Below, in pieces: positions 1-6,330 of a stretch of 8,082 nt of DNA; position 1 is the stretch's first letter; every line of letters begins with the position of its first letter. Location: assembly GCA_964429265.1 (NCBI GenBank), contig CAYSBK010000111.1, positions 1 through 8,082 on the forward strand. The letters are read 5' to 3'. The position numbers and the translations under genes were made by a program. The DNA is from CAYSBK01 sp964429265. Lineage in GTDB: Bacteria; Planctomycetota; Phycisphaerae; Sedimentisphaerales; Anaerobacaceae. The notes beneath the pieces are model-generated. The model was not told where the DNA came from. It searched no databases and worked only from the letters and a program-made list of their open reading frames with translations.

Positions 1-1543
1 GGGCTGTGCGCCGCTTCCGTTCAGCGCTACGGGCCGGCGCCCACGGCGAAGGCCTAACATCATTCTGATAATGGCCGACGATATGGGCTTTTCCGACCTG
101 GGCTGCTACGGCTCGGAAATTCATACGCCGAACATCGACCGACTCGCCGCCGAGGGGCTGCGCTTCACCCAGTTCTACAACGCCGCTCGCTGCTGTCCCA
201 CCCGTGCCTCGCTTCTGACGGGCCTTTATCCACACCAGGCCGGTGTCGGAGGAATGACCGACCCACGGGGCGACGTCAACCCGCCGGGCCCCTACCAGGG
301 CTATCTGAACGACAACTGCGTCACCATCGCAGAGGTCCTCAAAGCAGCCGGCTATACCACACTTATGGCCGGCAAGTGGCACGTCGGCGAGACACGCCCC
401 CACTGGCCCGTCGACAGGGGCTTCGACCGCTACTACGGCCTGATCAGCGGGGCGGCGAATTATTTCGATATAAGAAAGACGAAATTCCCCCATACCGTCC
501 GCCGATTCGCCGTTGACGGGAAGCCTTACGTTCCACCCGCCGAAAACTTCTACATCACCGACGCGTTTACCGACAACGCCGTCAACTTCCTCGACCAGTA
601 CGGCCGCCACGATAAGCCGTTCTTCCTTTACCTCGCTTACACCGCGCCACACTGGCCTCTGCATGCCTTGCCTGCCGACATAGCCAAGTACAAAGGAAGA
701 TACCTCAAGGGCTGGGACGAGCTTCGCAGGGAGCGTTACCGGAGAATGATAAAAATGGGTATCATCGACCCACAATGGGAGCTTAGCCCCAGAGACACCG
801 GAGCCGTTCCCTGGGACAGCGTTAAAGACAAGGAGTTGATGGACTTGAAAATGGCCGTTTACGCCGCACAGATCGAGCGGATGGACTACGGCATCGGAAA
901 AATCCTCGCTAAGCTCAGACAGCTCGGCAAGGAACAAAACACCCTCGTAATGTTCCTTTCGGATAACGGCGGCTGCCACGAAACCGGCCCGCTGGGCTTT
1001 GACCAACGAAAGAACGGCCTGCCGCCCGGCGGGGTCGATTCCTATATGAGCTACGGACAGTCCTGGGCCAACGCCAGCAACACGCCCTTCAGGTTGTTCA
1101 AGAAGTACACCCACGAAGGCGGCATCGCCACGCCGTTTATCGCACGCTGGCCCGCCGTCATAAAACAAAAAGGCGCTCTCACAAACCAGGTCGGGCACGT
1201 CATCGACATAATGGCCACCTGCGCCGACGTGGCCGCCGCCGGGTACCCGAAACGCTTCAAAGGCAAAGCCGTCATCCCCCTCGAAGGAAAGAGCCTCTTC
1301 GACATCTTCGCCGGCAAAACCCGCCAGCCCCACGAATACCTCTACTGGGAACACAGAAAACACCAGGCCGTCCGCCACGGTCACTGGAAACTCGTCGCAA
1401 AAAAACCCGGCAACTGGGAGCTTTATAACCTAAAAGAAGACCGCACCGAGCTGAACAACCTCGCCGACAAGTATCCCGAAATCACCCGCCACCTGCAGGT
1501 GAAATACCGGCAATGGGCCGACCGCGTCGGCGTAAAATCGTAA
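1..1543 (+). CDS. Sulfatase, family S1, Cys-type (5' end outside window)
   Basis: Hydrolyses sulfate esters, probably on a glycan, in the periplasm or at the cell surface. The first in-window ATG (71) is not the real start: frame 2 is open to the left edge and encodes RPNIILI directly before MADDMG, the usual first strand of the fold. Counting from the Met at 71: metal ligands D3 and D4; formylglycine motif C41-C42-P43-T44-R45, where C41 (codon 191-193) should be oxidised; GKWHVG with K102 and H104; LSDNGG with metal ligands D298 and N299; then HEGGIATPFIARWP and a C-terminal WEHxxxxAVRxGxWKLV segment typical of the family. About 513 residues are visible. The stretch KYKGRY...GWDELRRER...LSPRD recalls arylsulfatases of subfamily S1_4, but the subfamily is inferred and the substrate unknown. 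The sequence starts with Gly-Cys, which could be the end of a lipoprotein lipobox. The maturase gene follows after 14 bases. Confidence 0.95.
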   Translation, partial: GCAPLPFSATGRRPRRRPNIILIMADDMGFSDLGCYGSEIHTPNIDRLAAEGLRFTQFYNAARCCPTRASLLTGLYPHQAGVGGMTDPRGDVNPPGPYQGYLNDNCVTIAEVLKAAGYTTLMAGKWHVGETRPHWPVDRGFDRYYGLISGAANYFDIRKTKFPHTVRRFAVDGKPYVPPAENFYITDAFTDNAVNFLDQYGRHDKPFFLYLAYTAPHWPLHALPADIAKYKGRYLKGWDELRRERYRRMIKMGIIDPQWELSPRDTGAVPWDSVKDKELMDLKMAVYAAQIERMDYGIGKILAKLRQLGKEQNTLVMFLSDNGGCHETGPLGFDQRKNGLPPGGVDSYMSYGQSWANASNTPFRLFKKYTHEGGIATPFIARWPAVIKQKGALTNQVGHVIDIMATCADVAAAGYPKRFKGKAVIPLEGKSLFDIFAGKTRQPHEYLYWEHRKHQAVRHGHWKLVAKKPGNWELYNLKEDRTELNNLADKYPEITRHLQVKYRQWADRVGVKS

Positions 1544-1557
1544 GACTCGAACAAGAA

Positions 1558-2703
1558 ATGCAGCCTTTCACCCTGCTGATAAAACCGTCCGGCTCCGATT
1601 GCAATCTTGATTGCTCGTACTGCTTCTACAAGAACCGCTCACCCGAAATCGGCACCGGCAAGCAGCGAATGAGTCACGAAGTGCTTGAAAGGCTCGTGGC
1701 CGACTATATGCGGCTAAGCTTTCCCGTGGCGGGTTTTTCCTGGCAGGGCGGCGAGCCTATGCTGATGGGACTGGACTTCTACGAGAAAGCCGTCGAGCTG
1801 CAGAAAAAGTACGCCCGGCCGGGCCAGGTCGTAAGCAACGCGCTGCAGACAAACGCGGTGCTGATCGACCAACGGTGGTGCGAGTTTCTCCGCGAAAACA
1901 AGTTTCTCGTCGGCATCAGCATCGACGGGCCCGCCGACCTGCACGACCGCTGCCGCAAAGACCACGCAGGCAGAGGTTCCTTCGATAAGGTCATCCGTGC
2001 CATAGAACTGTGCCGTCGAAACAAGGTCGAGTTCAACCTGCTTACCCTGCTGAACCGCTTCAACGCTGATTATCCGGACAGGCTCTTCGACTTTCTAACG
2101 AAACTCGGCACCAAATATCTCCAGTTCATCCCCTGCGTCGAAACAGACCCCGCCACAGGCACAATCGCCGATTTCGCGGTCACCGCCGAACAGTACGCAT
2201 CCTTTATGTGCAGAATCTTCGACCGCTGGTGCGACTTCGGCCCGCAGAAACTCAGCATCCGCGATTTCGACTCCATCCTCAGCTTCTGCCTGACCGGCCG
2301 ACACACCATCTGCACCTTCGACAGGCAATGCAGCCAGTACATCGTCGTCGAGCATACCGGCGACTGCTTCCCGTGCGATTTCTTCGTCGAGCCGAAGTGG
2401 CGACTCGGCAACATCTTCGAAACTCCCATCGACAAGATCGCCGCTTCCGAAAAGAAACGCACCTTCGCCCGCGACAAGCTGAAGCTGGCCAACGCCTGCC
2501 TCGTCTGCCCCCATCTCGACCTCTGCCGCGGCGGCTGCACCAAGGATAAACTGCCCGACGCCGGCCGAAACCAGCCGCTGAGCTACCTGTGTCCCGCCTA
2601 CCGCCGATTCTTCGACTACGCGATGCCGCGTTTCCTGCAGGTCGCCGCCCGCCTGGCGGCAGACCAAACGCCCAACACACCCCGCCGAACTACGGGTCCT
2701 TGA
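1558..2703 (+). CDS. Anaerobic sulfatase-maturating enzyme (radical SAM, SPASM)
   Basis: Cytoplasmic radical-SAM enzyme that oxidises the active-site Cys (or Ser) of a sulfatase to formylglycine before export. With the ATG at 1558 the protein is 381 residues. C15-x3-C19-x2-C22 binds the SAM cluster and QGGEP (63-67) is the SAM-binding motif. C-terminal SPASM cysteines are C252, C258, C273, C314, C317, C323, C327 and C345, with extra C270. Their spacing matches, with a constant offset of three as I recall the numbering, the auxiliary-cluster cysteines of Clostridium perfringens anSME. The Asp after C273 (CDFF) fits the catalytic base of that family. An in-frame ATG at 1513 would overlap the sulfatase by 31 bases and add 15 basic residues. 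I prefer 1558 because MQPFTLLIKPSG aligns with known maturase N-termini, although its Shine-Dalgarno is weak, suggesting coupling to the sulfatase. The last 14 bases overlap the convergent gene. Confidence 0.95.
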   Translation: MQPFTLLIKPSGSDCNLDCSYCFYKNRSPEIGTGKQRMSHEVLERLVADYMRLSFPVAGFSWQGGEPMLMGLDFYEKAVELQKKYARPGQVVSNALQTNAVLIDQRWCEFLRENKFLVGISIDGPADLHDRCRKDHAGRGSFDKVIRAIELCRRNKVEFNLLTLLNRFNADYPDRLFDFLTKLGTKYLQFIPCVETDPATGTIADFAVTAEQYASFMCRIFDRWCDFGPQKLSIRDFDSILSFCLTGRHTICTFDRQCSQYIVVEHTGDCFPCDFFVEPKWRLGNIFETPIDKIAASEKKRTFARDKLKLANACLVCPHLDLCRGGCTKDKLPDAGRNQPLSYLCPAYRRFFDYAMPRFLQVAARLAADQTPNTPRRTTGP

Positions 2704-3430
2704 AATCCGCCACCCACTCCGGCCACTCCGGCAACCCCACCTGCGCAAAGTCTTCTTCCCAGCCGCGATACCACCGCTGAACCCAAAGGTGCTTCAGGCC
2801 GATCTTCTTGACCGACCCGTCCAGATATAACACGTTCACCCCGATATGACGATTCACACAAGCCCGCTGCATCTCATCCGCAGCCGGTGTCCACAAGGAA
2901 ACCTCGTAAGGTAGTGGGACATCGCTGGGAAAAGGCTGCATATCCTTCCATTGACCATCGGCCATCATCGGTATGCTGCCGGCACCGGCCACGTATGGCG
3001 TCCGCCAGTATTTGTTAGGGTCTGCTTCGTTGGCGATCCACAGGTTTATCACGTAACTGCCCTTGTAAGTCACGTAACTGCCCGTATAAGCCGAATAGCT
3101 TTCAATCTCCCACGCCATATGTGGATTTACCCCGCCCTCATACATTGCCAGCGTTGCCTCTGGGCACAAAAGCAGTCTCCTATCTGTGTAGTACGGCTCC
3201 AGCGTCACAAACCAGTAAATCGCATCGGCCCGGTCCATAAGATAGCCGCCGTTGTCTTTGGCAAGGGCCAACAACGCGTGCCCCCACTGCCTCAAGTTCG
3301 TTGCGCAGATGGCTTCTTTCACCCTCCGCTTGCCCCCCGCACCGATCGCCCCCAGGCACGCAACCAGAAAGCCACAGCATAATAATGCCACAATCAAGTC
3401 GCTTTTCTTGAATCGAAACCTGCCTTTCAT
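2690..3430 (-). CDS. Pseudopilin-like protein without canonical GFTLIE motif
   Basis: A 246-residue protein of unknown function resembling the short type II secretion pseudopilin-like (DUF1559-type) proteins that are abundant in planctomycetes. It has a short basic N-terminus, one hydrophobic helix (about 11-33), then KRRVKEAICATNLRQWGHALL, matching the usual post-helix segment of these proteins. A globular Tyr/Trp-rich part follows, with a near H-x8-DG motif (H195, D204-G205) and a tail ending PEWPEWVADFKDP. The normal prepilin peptidase site (G|FTLIE) is missing; FKKSDLIVALL stands in its place, so processing and pilus assembly are doubtful. ATG 3430 is chosen over the in-frame GTG at 3451 because AAGGAG sits 8 bases before it. 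That Shine-Dalgarno begins in the stop codon of the upstream propeller gene, implying translational coupling. Residues 115-128 carry a recent 7-residue duplication. Family resemblance is from memory of conserved phrases, not a search. Confidence 0.8.
   Translation of the reverse strand: MKGRFRFKKSDLIVALLCCGFLVACLGAIGAGGKRRVKEAICATNLRQWGHALLALAKDNGGYLMDRADAIYWFVTLEPYYTDRRLLLCPEATLAMYEGGVNPHMAWEIESYSAYTGSYVTYKGSYVINLWIANEADPNKYWRTPYVAGAGSIPMMADGQWKDMQPFPSDVPLPYEVSLWTPAADEMQRACVNRHIGVNVLYLDGSVKKIGLKHLWVQRWYRGWEEDFAQVGLPEWPEWVADFKDP
2714..2731 (-). repeat. 9-bp exact tandem repeat encoding PEW-PEW
   Basis: CCACTCCGG occurs twice back to back on the plus strand (2714-2722 and 2723-2731) and encodes Pro-Glu-Trp twice near the C-terminus of the pseudopilin-like protein. 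It may be a small duplication or simply the conserved WPEW tail of the family. Confidence 0.6.
3049..3090 (-). repeat. 21-bp in-frame tandem duplication in the pseudopilin-like gene
   Basis: Two adjacent 21-base units (3049-3069 and 3070-3090) differ at two positions. They encode YTGSYVT and YKGSYVI back to back. The length is a multiple of three, so the frame is kept, and the high identity suggests a recent event. Confidence 0.85.
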
Positions 3431-3438
3431 AATTTCTG

Positions 3439-3444
3439 CTCCTT
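3439..3444 (-). promoter_or_regulatory. Ribosome binding site embedded in the upstream stop codon
   Basis: On the minus strand the propeller gene ends TGA and the sequence continues AGGAG, so the AAGGAG of the pseudopilin-like gene starts with the last A of that stop. It lies 8 bases before ATG 3430. It decides the start over GTG 3451 and suggests that ribosomes finishing the propeller gene re-initiate here. Confidence 0.8.
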
Positions 3445-5423
3445 CAATCACCCATCAGCCACCGCTGGGCCAGCAGGGCAAAGTCCAGAAAGTTAATATA
3501 CCGGTCTGCGTTTATATCGCCGTAATACTCGCGGTCCCCGGGGAAATCTCGGTCACGGCACGCCAGATTGTCACAGTCGGTGCACTTGGACCAGTCCTGT
3601 GCGAAAAGCGCGTAATCATCAAGGTCAAGTCGGCCGTCGTCGTTGAGGTCCTCGCGTCCTCCCTGCCAGTAGAGAACCGCCGGCTCAACCCCGCAGTCAC
3701 CGCTTATCGCTCGAACCTTGTTCTTATCCTGACCGACCAGCCAGCTATTGTCCCGCTCATCGGCAACGAGGACAGTATCTTCGCCGTTTATCACCGCAAA
3801 TCCCAGCCAGCTATCATTGCTTTCGAACCTCGCAAGTTCATAGCCGTCCGGATGCACAGCGTACAGATTGCCGTCGTTGCCACCGGCATAGATAATTCCA
3901 TCCGAGCCCACGGCCAGGCTGAAGTCGCCCTCGTAGCTTGGGTCTTTACAGCTCTCACTCGGCGGGGTGCACTCTCCCATTAGTCCGCCGCCGTAGCCCA
4001 GTTCGACCGCCCACTTGATTGCACCGTTCGGCTCCACGGCCCGAAGCCAGGGGTCATCCAGGCTTACGTATATCGTCCCGTCCGGCCCAACCGCAGGCTC
4101 CGAGTAGCCCGAATCGGCCAGATTATACAACAGTGGCGCATCAGACGACCCCGAATACATATACTCGCAGACCTCACAACATCGCCAAGTTTCAGCTGGA
4201 TGCCGTACGCGAGTATAAGAATAGGGCTCGAACCAACGCGAGTAAGAATAGTCATACCACCAGTGTTCCACTTCTGAAAGGTAGGTCTTCCATATCACAC
4301 TGCCGTCGCTTGAGTCAATCGCATAGAGGTTCGCGTCATTCACAAGCACCTGGTATATCGTCCCGTTGGGTCCAACAACGGGCGAAGCAACGCACCAGCC
4401 GTTCGAATCGAAATGGTGCACCCACTTGACACTGCCGTCGTTCGGCTCCAGCGCGTAAAGATTCGAATCGTACAGTCCGCCTACGTAAATCGTCCCGTCG
4501 GGCCCCAGCGCCGGCGAGGCTATGATCGCGCCGCTTACCGCGCCAAAGCCGGTGGTCTCGAAGCTCCACAGTTCGCTGCCGTCTGCGCCCAAGGCGTAGA
4601 GCCTGCCGTCTTCCGAGGCGAGAAAGACCCGGCCGTTCGCATCCACCGCCGGCGCCGCGTATATCGGCCCGGCCGTCTGGTACGTCCACCGAAGTTCGCC
4701 CGATTTGTCAACGGCATACAATTTGCCGCTGCCGCCGCCGACATAGGCGGTTCCATCGGGCCCGATACTGGCGGCACTGACAAGCGGGGTATTGGCCTCG
4801 AACGTCCAAACCTGGTGGCCGTCGCCGCCATCGAGACAGTAGAGGTTGCCGTCCTCGCAGGGAACGTAAACCGTCTCATTCGGCCCTGCCGTAACACCGC
4901 CTGAAACCGCTCGTGTCGTCTCGAACTGCCACTTGATGCAGCCCGTCTCGGGACCGCGCACACCGCTCAAACCCCTACGCGAAGGATCCCGGCCCTTCGT
5001 CGGCCAGGCTATCTGCACCGCTGGGCCCGGATTGTCTGGATGGATCGTAAATATACCGCTGTCAATGCAAACCACGTTGGGGTCCGGCTCGGACGGAACC
5101 ACCTTTATCACGCACCGGTTCGAATCAATCAAGTCCGGTATCCGCCACCTGTAGCTGCCCGCAGCCGGCTGGTTCTCCGCAATAACCTCCCAGCTTCCAC
5201 CGCCGTCCGTGCTCAACAGCACGTCCGCTGAACCATTGTAAGTACAACTGTGCCACCTGATCGTGTGCCTGCTGCCCGAAACCCATACGTCGTCTTCCTG
5301 GGGCGTGACAACCGCCAGGGCATTTACGTCGTTGCCGTCAATGCCAGGGCAAATCGTTTCACCGGCACCCCACCCGGCCGAACAACCCACGATGAAAACG
5401 ACCGCCAATACCGCCTTTTTCAT
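3444..5423 (-). CDS. Secreted Ig-like / PQQ-like beta-propeller / dockerin protein
   Basis: A 659-residue exported protein. Residues 1-20 are a signal peptide (KK, then AVLAVVFIV); I-V-G-C at 11-14 could also be a lipobox. Residues about 34-130 resemble the Ser-Thr-rich/Kre9-type Ig-like domain (VVTPQEDDVWVSGSRHTIRW, then STDGGGSWEVI). Residues about 158-573 form a PQQ-like (BamB-type) propeller: seven clear GTIYVGG...LYAL...G..W blades plus a weaker eighth at 540-573. Such repeats usually act as a scaffold and need not bind PQQ. An aromatic and Cys-rich insertion (383-440) separates blades 5 and 6. Residues 590-659 hold two dockerin-like calcium loops (DLNDDGRLDLDDYALFAQDW and DINADRYINFLDFALLAQ) joined by a Cys-containing linker. 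ATG 5423 is chosen because CGGAG lies 8 bases upstream and the signal peptide begins there; the GTG at 5456 has no such support. Middle gene of the operon; binding partner unknown. Confidence 0.9.
   Translation of the reverse strand: MKKAVLAVVFIVGCSAGWGAGETICPGIDGNDVNALAVVTPQEDDVWVSGSRHTIRWHSCTYNGSADVLLSTDGGGSWEVIAENQPAAGSYRWRIPDLIDSNRCVIKVVPSEPDPNVVCIDSGIFTIHPDNPGPAVQIAWPTKGRDPSRRGLSGVRGPETGCIKWQFETTRAVSGGVTAGPNETVYVPCEDGNLYCLDGGDGHQVWTFEANTPLVSAASIGPDGTAYVGGGSGKLYAVDKSGELRWTYQTAGPIYAAPAVDANGRVFLASEDGRLYALGADGSELWSFETTGFGAVSGAIIASPALGPDGTIYVGGLYDSNLYALEPNDGSVKWVHHFDSNGWCVASPVVGPNGTIYQVLVNDANLYAIDSSDGSVIWKTYLSEVEHWWYDYSYSRWFEPYSYTRVRHPAETWRCCEVCEYMYSGSSDAPLLYNLADSGYSEPAVGPDGTIYVSLDDPWLRAVEPNGAIKWAVELGYGGGLMGECTPPSESCKDPSYEGDFSLAVGSDGIIYAGGNDGNLYAVHPDGYELARFESNDSWLGFAVINGEDTVLVADERDNSWLVGQDKNKVRAISGDCGVEPAVLYWQGGREDLNDDGRLDLDDYALFAQDWSKCTDCDNLACRDRDFPGDREYYGDINADRYINFLDFALLAQRWLMGD
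4207..4251 (-). repeat. Imperfect 9-codon repeat in the propeller insertion
   Basis: ACGCGAGTATAAGAATAG (4207-4224) recurs as ACGCGAGTAAGAATAG (4236-4251), the same apart from a two-base indel. At protein level this gives YSYSRWFEP followed by YSYTRVRHP, two nine-residue units inside the loop between propeller blades 5 and 6. Confidence 0.65.
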
Positions 5424-5504
5424 TTTCTTTTCTCCGTTAGCGGCGCGCACACACACCGAACCGGCCGGTTATCCCTTCAACAGGCACCATATAACCCGCC
5501 GATT
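5424..5504 (-). other. Intergenic spacer inside the operon with palindrome
   Basis: An 81-base gap between the PEP-CTERM stop and the propeller start. It contains a perfect 12-base palindrome AACCGGCCGGTT (5459-5470) and, next to it, a 14-base alternating purine-pyrimidine tract (5443-5456, GCGCGC then repeated AC). No T-run follows the palindrome, so it is not an intrinsic terminator; it may be a protein site, an RNA processing site or chance. Confidence 0.45.
5432..5436 (-). promoter_or_regulatory. Ribosome binding site of the propeller gene
   Basis: CGGAG on the minus strand, 8 A/G-rich bases before ATG 5423. It supports this start, which places the signal peptide at the N-terminus. Confidence 0.7.
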
Positions 5505-6122
5505 CTACCTGCGTCTATTCCGTATTCTACCGATTAGAACCAATCCGCCAATACCGAGCAGAAACACCGTCGCCGGCTCCGGAACTATATTGGCGGTCAG
5601 ATTATCCAGATGCACCGTGTGCTGACCGGAAGGCTCTCCGCCGGCAATGACATACGCGATCTCGAACGAGCCGGTGCTTATGGCCGCGCTGAAGACCTCC
5701 CCGTATCCCAGCACAGGCGTCGTCACCGTCTCCAGCAGCGCATCGGCCGAGTTATACGCGTACAAAACGCCCACGTCGCCGCCGTAATCGTCCCCGATGA
5801 TGTCGATAGCAACATAATCCGCAGGCTGGTCGAAATCCGCCCGAAGTGCAAAACCATCCGTCGAGCCGGCATACCACTGCCGCTGAAAGGACAGGTTGTT
5901 CGCAAACACCGCCTGGCCGGTGCTGGCCAGGCCGTCGCCCCATGCATAGACCCGGCCGTCAAGGCCCTCGTAGCCTCCCACCGCCGACAACGTCAACCCC
6001 GAAAACGACGTGCTGATATCGACCCCGTCGGCGAAACCATCCGCATCAGCCGAGATGCCGACGCAGTACGCCTCAACGGAAAAAACAAGCACGACCGCCG
6101 CCGCCCACCAGCGCATTGTCAT
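5505..6122 (-). CDS. PEP-CTERM sorted exported protein
   Basis: About 205 residues, exported and probably cleaved by an exosortase at the envelope. The N-terminus is a signal peptide (RWW followed by AAAVVLVFSVEAYC). The mature part, residues about 25-178, looks like one beta-sandwich domain rich in Gly, Asp and aromatics, with LRADFDQPADYVAIDIIGDD and a closing HLDNLTANI strand, a pattern common in PEP-CTERM proteins of planctomycetes and often of carbohydrate-binding type; its ligand is unknown. Residues 180-205 are the sorting tag: V-PEP-AT, a hydrophobic helix (VFLLGIGGLVLIG) and an Arg-rich end (RIRNRRR). No exosortase is encoded in this window. The start could be ATG 6122 (GGGAG 11 bases upstream) or ATG 6116 (AGGG 9 bases upstream); a GTG at 6140 is less likely. 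First gene of the minus-strand operon, with a good promoter about 50 bases upstream. Confidence 0.9.
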   Translation of the reverse strand: MTMRWWAAAVVLVFSVEAYCVGISADADGFADGVDISTSFSGLTLSAVGGYEGLDGRVYAWGDGLASTGQAVFANNLSFQRQWYAGSTDGFALRADFDQPADYVAIDIIGDDYGGDVGVLYAYNSADALLETVTTPVLGYGEVFSAAISTGSFEIAYVIAGGEPSGQHTVHLDNLTANIVPEPATVFLLGIGGLVLIGRIRNRRR

Positions 6123-6169
6123 CTGCCCTGAATCTCCCACATTTCACTCGATCCCCTACATTTGATACA

Positions 6170-6198
6170 ATTTTACCAGAAACAACCATCGCCGTCAA
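6170..6198 (-). promoter_or_regulatory. Sigma70-type promoter of the minus-strand operon
   Basis: Reading the minus strand, TTGACG (6198-6193) is followed by a 17-base spacer and TAAAAT (6175-6170). Each hexamer matches the consensus at five of six positions and the spacing is optimal. Transcription would start near 6163, giving a leader of about 40 bases before the ATG at 6122. This is the best promoter-like sequence in the window and would drive the PEP-CTERM, propeller and pseudopilin-like genes. Planctomycete promoters are not well characterised, so activity is inferred. Confidence 0.6.
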
Positions 6199-6255
6199 GC
6201 AAAAAAACAGAATCATCGCCGGGACGGCCGCAGTTCCCTCGCCGCGTATTTTTTG

Positions 6256-6261
6256 TATAAT
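6256..6261 (+). promoter_or_regulatory. Candidate -10 box for the GH31 gene
   Basis: A perfect TATAAT preceded by TTTTG lies 70 bases before the GH31 start codon. No good -35 box is present at the right distance; TTCCCT at 6234-6239 is only a weak candidate. If used, the leader would be about 63 bases. A weak -35 might mean that an activator is needed, but that is speculation. Confidence 0.4.
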
Positions 6262-6315
6262 CGCTTTTTCGCCGCTGAAGCTGAAAAACTCCAGTGCAAC
6301 GTTTTACCGGGTTAC

Positions 6316-6321
6316 AAGGAG
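6316..6321 (+). promoter_or_regulatory. Ribosome binding site of the GH31 gene
   Basis: AAGGAG with 9 bases to ATG 6331. It fixes the start at 6331 rather than an upstream in-frame TTG at 6253, and so shows that the short N-terminus is genuine. Confidence 0.8.
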
Positions 6322-6330
6322 ATCGACGTA

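Larger units (their letters stand above)
6123..6330. promoter_or_regulatory. Divergent intergenic regulatory region
   Basis: These 208 bases separate the divergent PEP-CTERM and GH31 genes and hold the outward-facing promoter candidates given separately. The octamer CATCGCCG occurs twice as a direct repeat (6187-6194 and 6214-6221), the first copy touching the -35 box of the minus-strand promoter. It could be an operator, or chance in GC-rich DNA. An A-rich run lies at about 6201-6208. No riboswitch or terminator was recognised. Confidence 0.5.

Noticed and set aside
2095..2748. Open frame of 217 residues on the minus strand opposite the maturase gene.
   Set aside because: It lies antisense to a clearly conserved coding gene, its composition is low-complexity Gly/Ala/Val/Arg, and no motif is visible. 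It is an effect of high GC content.
3252..3983. Open frame of 243 residues on the plus strand opposite the propeller and pseudopilin-like genes.
   Set aside because: It crosses the boundary of two supported minus-strand genes and shows no motif or ribosome binding site. It is a mirror frame.
4104..4277. Irregular insertion in the propeller considered as a frameshift scar or mobile insertion.
   Set aside because: The frame is intact on both sides, blade repeats resume normally, and no terminal repeats or target duplications flank it.
5459..5470. Palindrome considered as a rho-independent terminator after the PEP-CTERM gene.
   Set aside because: No loop and no T-run follow on the minus strand, so a functional terminator hairpin is unlikely.
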